Part shown: one piece after another, positions 1-6,997 of the stretch
Layout: every line of letters starts with the position of its first letter
Position numbering within the stretch: the stretch's first letter is position 1
DNA from: Clostridium sp. CAG:590
GTDB taxonomy: Bacteria > Bacillota > Clostridia > Lachnospirales > Lachnospiraceae
Assembly: GCA_000431135.1 (NCBI GenBank)
Contig: HF987855.1
Span: forward strand, 15,489 to 44,679
Reading direction: 5' to 3'
DNA length: 29,191 nt
Program-made: the position numbers and the translations under genes
Notes under the pieces: model-generated
The model's database searches: none
What the model was told of the DNA's origin: nothing
Seen by the model: only the letters and a program-made list of their open reading frames with translations

Positions 1-1
1 T

Positions 2-1012
2 ACCGGAGTGTTCGGAGTTTGTGGTGGCGGCAGCACAATTATTCCTGGTTTATCTGATATTACATTTATGGTAAAAGATAATGCCAAATTATTTGTTAAT
101 AGTCCAAATGCATTGGCAAACAACTATGCAGACAAGCTTGACACAGCAGATGCAGCATATCAGGAGAACAATAATGCATTAGTAGACGAAGTATTAGAGG
201 ATGATGCAACTGTTCTTGGAAGAATCAGACAGGTCGTTGCAATGCTTCCTTCTAACAATGAAGATGATTCTAATTTTGTAGATTGTGTGGATGATCTGAA
301 TCGTGAGATTCCGAACTTAGAGGGTCTTGCAGATGACGCAAGAGCAGTTCTTACACACATTTCAGATAGTAATGTATTTGTTGAGTTGAAGAAAGAATAT
401 GCTAAGGATATGGTAATTGGTTTTATTAAGCTGAATGGAACAACTGTTGGTTGTGTTGCAAACCAGGTTGCTGATGGCGGCGATGTTCTTTCTACAAAGG
501 GTGCTTATATTGCAGCAGAGTTTGTGAACTTCTTAGATGCATTTAATATCCCTGTACTTACTTTAACCAATGTCAAAGGTTATAAGGCAACAGTTGCAGA
601 AGAAGCTGGTATGGCTAAGGCAGCAGCGAAGCTTACATATGCATTTGCCAATGCTACGGTGCCTAAGGTGAACCTTGTAATGGGTAACGGTTTGGGAAGT
701 GCATACCTTGCAATGAATTCTAAGTCAATCGGTGCAGATATCGAGTATGCTTGGCCAACAGCTAAGATCGGAACGATGGAGCCGGATATGGCAGTTAAGA
801 TTATGTATGCAGATGAGAAAGATGCAGACAAGATCGCAGAAGCAAAAGCGGAATACACAACGAAGATGTCAAGTGCTATGGCAGCAGCTAAGCGTGGCTA
901 TGTAGATGATATTATCGAGGGCGCTGCAACAAGAAAGCGTTTGATCGCTGCATTCGAGATGCTTTACACAAAGAGAGAAGAAAGACCATTAAAGAAGCAT
1001 GGTGCAGTATAG
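2..1012 (+). CDS. Acyl-CoA-type carboxyltransferase subunit (MmdA/12S-like), 5' end missing
   Basis: The reading frame is open from the left edge, so the start and roughly the first 150 residues of a usual 460-510 residue protein are outside the window; 336 residues remain. The fold is recognisable from the crotonase-like carboxyltransferase landmarks: GVCGGG near the left edge, then FIKLNGTTVGCVANQ, AFNIPVLTLTNVKGY, ATVPKVNLVMGNGLGSAY and ADIEYAWPTAKIG, ending in a PLKKHG tail as in MmdA proteins. Family members transfer carboxyl groups between an acyl-CoA and biotin, in methylmalonyl-CoA decarboxylase or as the 12S subunit of transcarboxylase. The next gene begins 14 bases after the stop, and OadG, biotin carrier and OadB genes follow, so it very likely works in a cytoplasmic complex on the sodium pump. 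Several motif positions differ from the usual forms as I recall them, so the acyl-CoA substrate cannot be named. Family assignment is firm; substrate is open. Confidence 0.88.
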   Translation, partial: TGVFGVCGGGSTIIPGLSDITFMVKDNAKLFVNSPNALANNYADKLDTADAAYQENNNALVDEVLEDDATVLGRIRQVVAMLPSNNEDDSNFVDCVDDLNREIPNLEGLADDARAVLTHISDSNVFVELKKEYAKDMVIGFIKLNGTTVGCVANQVADGGDVLSTKGAYIAAEFVNFLDAFNIPVLTLTNVKGYKATVAEEAGMAKAAAKLTYAFANATVPKVNLVMGNGLGSAYLAMNSKSIGADIEYAWPTAKIGTMEPDMAVKIMYADEKDADKIAEAKAEYTTKMSSAMAAAKRGYVDDIIEGAATRKRLIAAFEMLYTKREERPLKKHGAV

Positions 1013-1026
1013 AGAGGAGTAGCCAT

Positions 1027-1917
1027 ATGAAAATGAAAAAGATTGTTTTATTGTTTTCTATGATTGCTGTTTTCTTTTCTTTAACAGCCTGCAGCAGTGG
1101 GCAGGAGGATGTAACTTTTGAGTACACAAACACAGATATTGTTTCCGATACGGTATATCAGGCATATAATTTGCAGAATGTAAGTGATGCTTATCGTGCA
1201 TATCTTGCAGACAACGATGATCCAATGGCTGAAGTACTGTTGACAGGAATTTCAAACATGGATAATGCGAAGAAGGACTGTGGTGAATTCAAGGGATATC
1301 GTTCCAAAGAAGATGGCAGCACAATCATGTATGATTTTAACAGATTGCAGAATTCAGAAGATGAAACCGCAAAGGATGATTTTACTTCATTCATCAGCAT
1401 GTTGGATTATACGGTCGAAGAAAGCAATGGAAATGTAACAGTAAATGTCAAAGCTGTATATGATACACATGATGTGGAATATAGCTTTGTATACGAAGAG
1501 AATAGCGCTTATGCATATTCTTATGAATTGACAGGTCAGAGTGTATCTCCATATCAGGTGAAGGAGATTACCGCTACGCCGGATTATTCATTTGGTGAGA
1601 TTATGGGTAAAGCAGCAGCCAATACATTAATGGGAATGGGTACCGTATTTATTGTATTGATCTTCATTTCCCTGATCATCGGACGGTTGTCAAGTATCAA
1701 TGCATTGATAACAAAGTTTTCATCCGGTAAGAAGGATAAGGAAGAGGCAACACCGGTTGCAACACCAGCTCCGGAAGCCCGGACAACATCAGCAAATCCA
1801 ATGGATGATGCACAATTAGTAGCAGTGATTACTGCCGCTGTAGCCGCAGCAAATGAAGCAGCAGGTGGAACAGATTCTTTAGTGGTTCGTTCTATCCGCA
1901 AAGCAAAGAGATATTAA
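1027..1917 (+). CDS. OadG-family pump subunit with lipoprotein-type N-terminal domain
   Basis: 296 residues. The start ATG follows GAGGAG by a normal distance. Residues 1-21 are a lipoprotein signal peptide (KK, hydrophobic core, lipobox LTAC with Cys22). Residues 25-185 form a predicted extracytoplasmic domain I do not recognise. A membrane segment lies at about 200-220 (GMGTVFIVLIFISLIIGRL), followed by a lysine- and Ala/Pro-rich linker and a cytoplasmic tail (LVAVITAAVAAANEA, then SLVVRSIRKAKRY) typical of OadG/MmdD gamma/delta subunits. Family members tether the carboxyltransferase to the beta-subunit pump and help assembly. Classical gamma subunits are about 80-120 residues, so the outer domain is an extension. 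The gene lies between the carboxyltransferase and biotin carrier genes with short gaps, indicating one operon. The OadG assignment is sure from tail and context; the outer domain's role is unknown. Confidence 0.88.
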   Translation: MKMKKIVLLFSMIAVFFSLTACSSGQEDVTFEYTNTDIVSDTVYQAYNLQNVSDAYRAYLADNDDPMAEVLLTGISNMDNAKKDCGEFKGYRSKEDGSTIMYDFNRLQNSEDETAKDDFTSFISMLDYTVEESNGNVTVNVKAVYDTHDVEYSFVYEENSAYAYSYELTGQSVSPYQVKEITATPDYSFGEIMGKAAANTLMGMGTVFIVLIFISLIIGRLSSINALITKFSSGKKDKEEATPVATPAPEARTTSANPMDDAQLVAVITAAVAAANEAAGGTDSLVVRSIRKAKRY

Positions 1918-1935
1918 TTTAGGAGGAATTATAAT

Positions 1936-2304
1936 ATGAAGAATTATAGAATTACCGTTAATGGTACCGCTTATGATGTAGCAGTAGAAGAATTAGGAGC
2001 AGGCGCAGTAGCAGCAGCTCCAGCCGCAGCAGCACCGGTAGCTGCAGCACCAGTAGCAGCTCCAGCACCTGCAGCAAGCGGTGCAGCAGGATCGATCACA
2101 GTTGCTTCTCCAATGCCAGGTAAGATCTTAGCTATTAAGGCTAATGCTGGACAGGCAGTTAAGAAGGGCGAAGTTGTTATGATCTTAGAGGCTATGAAGA
2201 TGGAGAACGAGATTACTGCTCCGGAAGATGGAACAATCGCATCAATCAATGTTGCTGTAGGTGATAGTGTAGAGTCAGGTGATACACTTGCTACATTGAA
2301 CTAG
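1936..2304 (+). CDS. Biotin carrier protein of decarboxylase/transcarboxylase (MmdC/GcdC/1.3S-like)
   Basis: 122 residues, close to the 1.3S biotin carrier of propionibacterial transcarboxylase. A perfect AGGAGG lies at 1921-1926, 9 bases before the ATG. Residues 1-20 form the conserved N-terminal strand (MKNYRITVNGTAYDVAVEE), residues 21-52 are a flexible Ala/Pro linker, and residues 53-122 are a biotinyl domain with the attachment motif EAMKMEN, biotinylated on Lys88. The protein carries carboxyl groups between carboxyltransferase sites and the membrane beta subunit. It is the only biotin domain visible in the cluster; neither the final carboxyltransferase gene (3600-5021) nor the visible part of the first one has its own. 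It must be charged by a biotin-protein ligase encoded elsewhere. Confidence 0.95.
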   Translation: MKNYRITVNGTAYDVAVEELGAGAVAAAPAAAAPVAAAPVAAPAPAASGAAGSITVASPMPGKILAIKANAGQAVKKGEVVMILEAMKMENEITAPEDGTIASINVAVGDSVESGDTLATLN

Positions 2305-2344
2305 TTGATGTTTGATGATTCATTTTTGACAGGAGGCAGTGCAG

Positions 2345-3475
2345 ATGGATTATATTTGGACAACATTGTCGAATTTAGCAGGACAGACTGCATTTGCGAA
2401 TCTTTATTGGGGTAACTTTGTAATGATCGCAGTTGCATGTGTCTTCCTTGTTCTGGCAATTAAATTTGGCTTTGAGCCACTTTTGTTAGTTCCGATTTCC
2501 TTCGGTATGTTATTAGCGAACATGTTCCCTGGTATCATTGCCGATGGAGGACTATTACATTATTTTTACATGTTAGATGAGTGGAGTATTCTGCCATCCT
2601 TGATTTTCTTAGGTGTTGGTGCGATGACTGACTTTGGTCCGTTGATTGCAAATCCGAAGAGTTTCTTGCTTGGTGCAGCCGCTCAGTTCGGTATTTACTC
2701 CGCATATTTCTTTGCAATTATGATGGGATTTGGTGATAAGGCAGCCGCAGCTATTTCTATTATTGGTGGTGCTGACGGACCAACTTCTATCTTCCTTGCA
2801 GGTAAGCTTGGGATGGGTGGTACTTTGATGGGACCGATTGCGGTTGCGGCATATTCTTATATGGCATTAGTACCGGTTATTCAGCCACCGGTTATGAAGC
2901 TTTTGACAACAGAGAAAGAGCGTAAGATTAAGATGGAACAGTTAAGACCTGTATCTAAGTTAGAGAGAATCTTGTTCCCTGTTATTGTTACAATTGTGGT
3001 TGTTATGATTCTTCCAACAACTGCACCGTTGGTTGGTATGTTAATGCTTGGTAACCTGTTCCGTGAGTCAGGTGTTGTTAAGCAGTTGACAGAAACAGCT
3101 TCTAATGCACTTATGTACATTGTAGTTATCTTACTTGGTACTTCTGTAGGAGCTACCACAACAGCACAGTCATTCCTTAACATGGATACATTGAAGATTG
3201 TTGCACTTGGTTTGATTGCATTCGTAATCGGTACCGCAGCAGGTGTATTGTTTGGTAAGTTAATGTGCGTAGTTACAAAGGGTAAGGTAAATCCTTTGAT
3301 CGGTTCCGCAGGTGTATCTGCCGTTCCTATGGCAGCCCGTGTATCACAGAAGGTTGGCTCAGAAGCAGATCCTACGAACTTCTTATTGATGCATGCAATG
3401 GGACCTAACGTAGCAGGTGTTATCGGTACTGCAGTAGCAGCCGGAACATTCATGGCTATTTTCGGTGTATTTTGA
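2345..3475 (+). CDS. oadB: Sodium ion-translocating decarboxylase beta subunit (OadB/MmdB/GcdB family)
   Basis: 376 residues of mostly hydrophobic sequence with about nine or more membrane segments. The ATG at 2345 sits 8 bases after AGGAGG (2331-2336); the in-frame GTG at 2339 would be only 2 bases from it, so the ATG is preferred. Family landmarks are IIGGADGPTSIFLAGKL, with the pump aspartate near residue 144, and the C-terminal SAVPMAARVSQKVG and LLMHAMGPNVAGVIGTAVAAG. In this family decarboxylation of carboxybiotin drives export of sodium ions. The gene stands 40 bases after the biotin carrier. A large non-terminator hairpin follows the stop, before the second carboxyltransferase gene. 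The specific substrate label (oxaloacetate, methylmalonyl-CoA or glutaconyl-CoA) cannot be read from this subunit. Confidence 0.95.
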   Translation: MDYIWTTLSNLAGQTAFANLYWGNFVMIAVACVFLVLAIKFGFEPLLLVPISFGMLLANMFPGIIADGGLLHYFYMLDEWSILPSLIFLGVGAMTDFGPLIANPKSFLLGAAAQFGIYSAYFFAIMMGFGDKAAAAISIIGGADGPTSIFLAGKLGMGGTLMGPIAVAAYSYMALVPVIQPPVMKLLTTEKERKIKMEQLRPVSKLERILFPVIVTIVVVMILPTTAPLVGMLMLGNLFRESGVVKQLTETASNALMYIVVILLGTSVGATTTAQSFLNMDTLKIVALGLIAFVIGTAAGVLFGKLMCVVTKGKVNPLIGSAGVSAVPMAARVSQKVGSEADPTNFLLMHAMGPNVAGVIGTAVAAGTFMAIFGVF

Positions 3476-3502
3476 TAATATAGAATCTTCTTACAGGATA
3501 TC

Positions 3503-3544
3503 TATCGGGTTGACGAAGTGATAGAATACTTCGCCAACTCGGTA
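3503..3544 (+). other. Intergenic RNA hairpin without U-tract
   Basis: An imperfect stem of about 17 pairs (3503-3519 with 3528-3544) closes an 8-base loop, with one A.C mismatch and G.U pairs. No run of T follows, so it does not look like an intrinsic terminator. It lies 27 bases after the oadB stop and about 55 before the next start. A role in mRNA processing or 3' end protection is inference. Confidence 0.6.
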
Positions 3545-3599
3545 TGGAAGATTGGAATATGAATAGAATCGTATGAATATGATTATGGAGGAAAATAAA

Positions 3600-5021
3600 A
3601 TGGCAAATCAAGCAGCAAAGCCGGTAGGAATTACCGAAACAGTTTTACGTGATGCACACCAGTCATTGATTGCTACCCGTATGACTACGGAACAGATGCT
3701 CCCAATTATTGATAAGATGGATCAAGTGGGATATCATTCTGTAGAGTGCTGGGGTGGTGCAACATTTGATGCGTGCCTTCGTTTCTTAAAAGAAGATCCA
3801 TGGGATAGACTTAGAAAGTTAAAAGACGGATTCAAGAACACAAAGTTACAGATGTTATTCCGTGGACAGAATATTTTAGGATATGCACCATATGCAGATG
3901 ATGTAGTTGAATACTTTGTACAGAAGTCAATTGCGAATGGTATTGATATTATTCGTATTTTTGACTGCTTGAATGATATTCGTAACCTTGAGACAGCAGT
4001 TAAGGCTGCTAACAAAGAAAAAGGTCATGCACAGGTTGCTCTTTCTTATACATTAGGTGATGCTTATACTATGGATTACTGGAAAGACATGGCTAAGAAG
4101 ATTGAGGATATGGGTGCAGATTCTATCTGTATCAAAGATATGGCTGGTTTGTTGGTTCCAACAGCAGCAACAGAGTTGGTTCAGGCATTAAAGGATGGAA
4201 CTTCTCTTCCAATCCAGTTGCATACACACTATACTTCCGGTGTAGCTTCTATGACTTACATGAAGGCAGTAGAGGCAGGATGTGACGTGATTGATACTGC
4301 AATGTCACCACTTTCTATGGGTACTTCTCAGCCGGCTACTGAGGTTATGGCTAAGGCATTTGAGGGAACCCCTTATGATCCGGGTCTTGATCAGAACTTA
4401 TTGGCAGAGATCGCTGATTACTTCCGTCCGTTACGTGAGCAGTGGTTAGAGTCAGGATTGTTAAGTCCGAAGGTAATGGGTGTTAATATTAAGACATTAT
4501 TATACCAGGTACCGGGTGGTATGTTATCGAACCTTGTATCACAGTTGAAAGAGATGAAACAGGAAGACAAGTTTGACGAAGTATTAGAGGAAGTGCCACG
4601 CGTGCGTAAAGACTTTGGTGAACCACCTCTTGTAACACCTTCTTCACAGATCGTTGGTACACAGGCTGTATTGAATGTTGTATTAGGCGAACGTTATAAG
4701 AACATGACCAAGGAATCCCGTGACTTATTAGTTGGTAAGTACGGACAGACTGTTAAGCCAGTGAATCCAGAGGTTCAGAAGAAAGCATTGGATGCACTCG
4801 GAATGGATAAGCCAATCACTTATCGTCCGGCTGATGATCTTGAGCCACAGCTTGAGAAGTTAGAGGCTGAGATGTCACAGTACAAGCAGCAGGATGAAGA
4901 TGTATTATCTTATGCATTGTTCCCACAGGTTGCAACAGAGTTCTTCCAATATAGAGAAGCTCAGCAGACTGGTGTAGACGCATCTGTTGCAGATACAGAG
5001 AACGGAGTATATCCGGTATAA
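3600..5021 (+). CDS. oadA: Pyruvate/oxaloacetate carboxyltransferase subunit (OadA/PycB/5S type), no biotin domain
   Basis: 473 residues. I chose the ATG at 3600 because GGAGG at 3587-3591 is correctly spaced for it; an upstream in-frame ATG (3573) has no such site. Residues 10-300 form the TIM-barrel carboxyltransferase: RDAHQSL with metal ligand Asp18, the IRIFDCLND strand, the carboxylated Lys179 in SICIKDMAG, and metal-binding His208 and His210 in LHTHYTSG. Residues 310-430 match the conserved PYC-OADA C-terminal helical domain. No AMKM biotin motif occurs and the protein ends shortly after, so it must use the separate carrier at 1936-2304. It interconverts oxaloacetate and pyruvate through carboxybiotin, like the 5S subunit of transcarboxylase or a split OadA. 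It is the last gene before a terminator. Fold and chemistry class are sure; the direction in the cell is not. Confidence 0.93.
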   Translation: MANQAAKPVGITETVLRDAHQSLIATRMTTEQMLPIIDKMDQVGYHSVECWGGATFDACLRFLKEDPWDRLRKLKDGFKNTKLQMLFRGQNILGYAPYADDVVEYFVQKSIANGIDIIRIFDCLNDIRNLETAVKAANKEKGHAQVALSYTLGDAYTMDYWKDMAKKIEDMGADSICIKDMAGLLVPTAATELVQALKDGTSLPIQLHTHYTSGVASMTYMKAVEAGCDVIDTAMSPLSMGTSQPATEVMAKAFEGTPYDPGLDQNLLAEIADYFRPLREQWLESGLLSPKVMGVNIKTLLYQVPGGMLSNLVSQLKEMKQEDKFDEVLEEVPRVRKDFGEPPLVTPSSQIVGTQAVLNVVLGERYKNMTKESRDLLVGKYGQTVKPVNPEVQKKALDALGMDKPITYRPADDLEPQLEKLEAEMSQYKQQDEDVLSYALFPQVATEFFQYREAQQTGVDASVADTENGVYPV

Positions 5022-5042
5022 AGTGATATAGTTTTGAACAAC

Positions 5043-5088
5043 AAAGACTGTATTTTGATGATTTTGTCATTGAAGTGCAGTCTTTTTT
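5043..5088 (+). terminator. Intrinsic terminator of the decarboxylase cluster
   Basis: The 8-bp stem AAAGACTG/CAGTCTTT (5043-5050 with 5078-5085) is followed by T residues, 21 bases after the stop. The loop is long (27 bases) and contains a small ATGA/TCAT helix, so strength is uncertain. Confidence 0.65.
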
Positions 5089-5101
5089 ATGTGATGCTGC
5101 A

Positions 5102-5130
5102 TTGACGCACTCTTGATTTTGTGGCATAGT
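5102..5130 (+). promoter_or_regulatory. Candidate promoter for the nitroreductase gene
   Basis: TTGACG at 5102-5107 and CATAGT at 5125-5130 are separated by 17 bases, about 43 bases before the start codon and just after a terminator. The -10 matches only 4 of 6 positions. Confidence 0.45.
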
Positions 5131-5172
5131 TAGTATGGTTTGTATAGATGGAGGAGAATAAAAGGAGTAAGA

Positions 5173-5769
5173 ATGAACATACAGGCGATATATGACAGAA
5201 GAAGCATCAGAAAATACAAAGATACTCCGGTATCGGAGAAAATGATTGAGCAGATCATCCGTGCAGGACAACAGGCGCCATCTGCGAAGAATCGACAACC
5301 GTGGAAGTGCATTGTCTTTGAAAATGATGCAAAGAAAGAATTGCTGGAGTGTATGGAATGTGGCTTAGAGCGGGAATATAAGGGAGAAGCAGTGCTTCCT
5401 AAGTCAAGATTTGGCTTGCCGGATGCAAGACATACGCTTCGGATTATGCGTCAGGCACCGGTACTGCTTATTATATTAAATACAAATGGAACAAGTCCAT
5501 TTCTTCCGATTGATGAGGATAGAAGAGTGTCCGAAATCTGTGACAGTCTTTCAATTGGTGCATTTGTTCAGAATATGTTATTAGAGGCACAAAGTATGGG
5601 ATTGGGAACACTTTGGATAGCAAATACCTGTTTTGCCTATCCGGAATTGATGGAATACTTACAGACCGGGGAGCAATTAGTTGGAGCGGTTGCGTTGGGA
5701 TATCCGGATGAGGAGCCGGCTGCACGACCAAGAAAAGGATTAGAAGAGATTGTTGAGTGGAGAATATAA
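5173..5769 (+). CDS. Nitroreductase family FMN oxidoreductase
   Basis: 198 residues, normal for the small nitroreductase group. The ATG at 5173 follows AAAGGAG at 5161-5167; an in-frame TTG further upstream is ignored. The N-terminal IYDRRSIRKYKDTPV and QQAPSAKNRQPWK are the FMN phosphate- and isoalloxazine-binding segments of the family, and the C-terminal ALGYPDEEPAARPRKGLEEIVEW is the usual end. Such proteins reduce nitro, quinone or flavin substrates with NAD(P)H as cytoplasmic dimers; the substrate cannot be predicted. The stop is followed after one base by the start of the flavoprotein gene, so the two are translated together. Confidence 0.9.
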   Translation: MNIQAIYDRRSIRKYKDTPVSEKMIEQIIRAGQQAPSAKNRQPWKCIVFENDAKKELLECMECGLEREYKGEAVLPKSRFGLPDARHTLRIMRQAPVLLIILNTNGTSPFLPIDEDRRVSEICDSLSIGAFVQNMLLEAQSMGLGTLWIANTCFAYPELMEYLQTGEQLVGAVALGYPDEEPAARPRKGLEEIVEWRI

Positions 5770-5770
5770 T

Positions 5771-6997
5771 ATGGCGAAGGTAATTGTGATCGGTGGCGGT
5801 GCTGCCGGAATGATGGCGGCGATTATTGCAGCAAGAAATGGAAAAGAAGTAACAGTATTAGAACAGAATGAGAAATTAGGGAAGAAGCTGTTTATTACGG
5901 GAAAAGGGCGTTGTAATTTTACCAATGCATGTGACATTGAGGATTTGTTTGGCAATGTGATATCCAACCCAAAGTTTATGTATAGTGCATTCTATACATT
6001 TTCGAACGATATGGTCATGGACTTTTTTGAGGAACTTGGCATGCCCTATAAGGTAGAAAGAGGAAACAGGGTATTTCCGGTATCGGATCATTCTTCGGAT
6101 GTGATTAAGGCTTTGGAAAAGGAAATGAGAAGGTTAGGGGTTGTAATTTGTCTCAACACAAAGGTGAAATCATTGATCATAGAGAAGAATATCTGTAAGG
6201 GTGTAGAACTTGTTAATAAAAAAGAAAAGATATATGCAGACAGTGTTATTATAACAACAGGCGGTGTGTCTTATCCAAGGACAGGGGCTTGTAAGGATGG
6301 TTATATTTTTGCAAAACAGGCGGGACATACCATTGTCGCACCGAGCCCTTCACTTGTGCCAATAGAATTAGAAGAGGACTGCTGTAAGGATCTGATGGGG
6401 ATTTCACTAAAAAATGTATCTGCAACAATCTATGCGGATAATAAGAAGGTATATTCTGATTTTGGCGAGATGTTGTTTACGCATTTCGGGGTAAGCGGAC
6501 CGATTATCATTAAAGCGAGTGCCTATATCCAGCAATATCTGCAAAAGAATCTTTCACTTACGATTGATCTGAAACCGGCACTGGATGAGAAGCAGTTAGA
6601 CGAACGTATTTTGAAGGATTTTCAGTTGTTTCAGAACAAACAGTTAAAGAATGCACTTGATAAATTATTATTGCGTGCATTGATTCCGGTTGTTATTGAA
6701 AAGAGTGGCTTAGATGGTGATAAGAAAGTTAATGAATTAACGAAAGAAGAAAGAAGAATTTTAGGACATACGATCAAGTATATGCCATTTTCAATTATTG
6801 GATTGCGCAGCTGGGATGAAGCCATTGTTACAAAAGGTGGAGTATCTGTAAAAGAGATTGATCCGGGTACAATGGAATCAAAATTGACTGGAGGATTATA
6901 CTTTGCAGGAGAGGTACTCGATTTAGATGCACTTACAGGTGGATTTAATTTGCAAATAGCATGGTCAACCGGCTATCTTGCCGGACTATCTGCATAA
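5771..6997 (+). CDS. BaiN/HI0933-type NAD(P)/FAD-dependent flavoprotein
   Basis: 408 residues, the usual length. The ATG at 5771 follows GGAGA at 5759-5763, which lies inside the end of the nitroreductase gene. The N-terminus is a Rossmann dinucleotide fold (VIVIGGGAAGMMAA) with an acidic strand end (VTVLEQNEKLGKK), followed by the family signature TGKGRCNFTN. The middle carries TTGGVSYPRTGACKDGY, and the C-terminus carries GGLYFAGEVLDLDALTGGFN, the second FAD-binding segment. Members are cytoplasmic flavoproteins of mostly unknown substrate; one clostridial member, BaiN, was linked to bile acid double-bond reduction, but that cannot be extended here. Its last 25 bases overlap the 3' end of the opposite-strand SulP gene, with no terminator between them. 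Confidence 0.93.
   Translation: MAKVIVIGGGAAGMMAAIIAARNGKEVTVLEQNEKLGKKLFITGKGRCNFTNACDIEDLFGNVISNPKFMYSAFYTFSNDMVMDFFEELGMPYKVERGNRVFPVSDHSSDVIKALEKEMRRLGVVICLNTKVKSLIIEKNICKGVELVNKKEKIYADSVIITTGGVSYPRTGACKDGYIFAKQAGHTIVAPSPSLVPIELEEDCCKDLMGISLKNVSATIYADNKKVYSDFGEMLFTHFGVSGPIIIKASAYIQQYLQKNLSLTIDLKPALDEKQLDERILKDFQLFQNKQLKNALDKLLLRALIPVVIEKSGLDGDKKVNELTKEERRILGHTIKYMPFSIIGLRSWDEAIVTKGGVSVKEIDPGTMESKLTGGLYFAGEVLDLDALTGGFNLQIAWSTGYLAGLSA

Noticed and set aside
2881..3453. Long open frame on the minus strand inside oadB.
   Set aside because: It is antisense to a strongly conserved membrane protein, has no recognisable domain or ribosome site, and follows from the codon bias of oadB.
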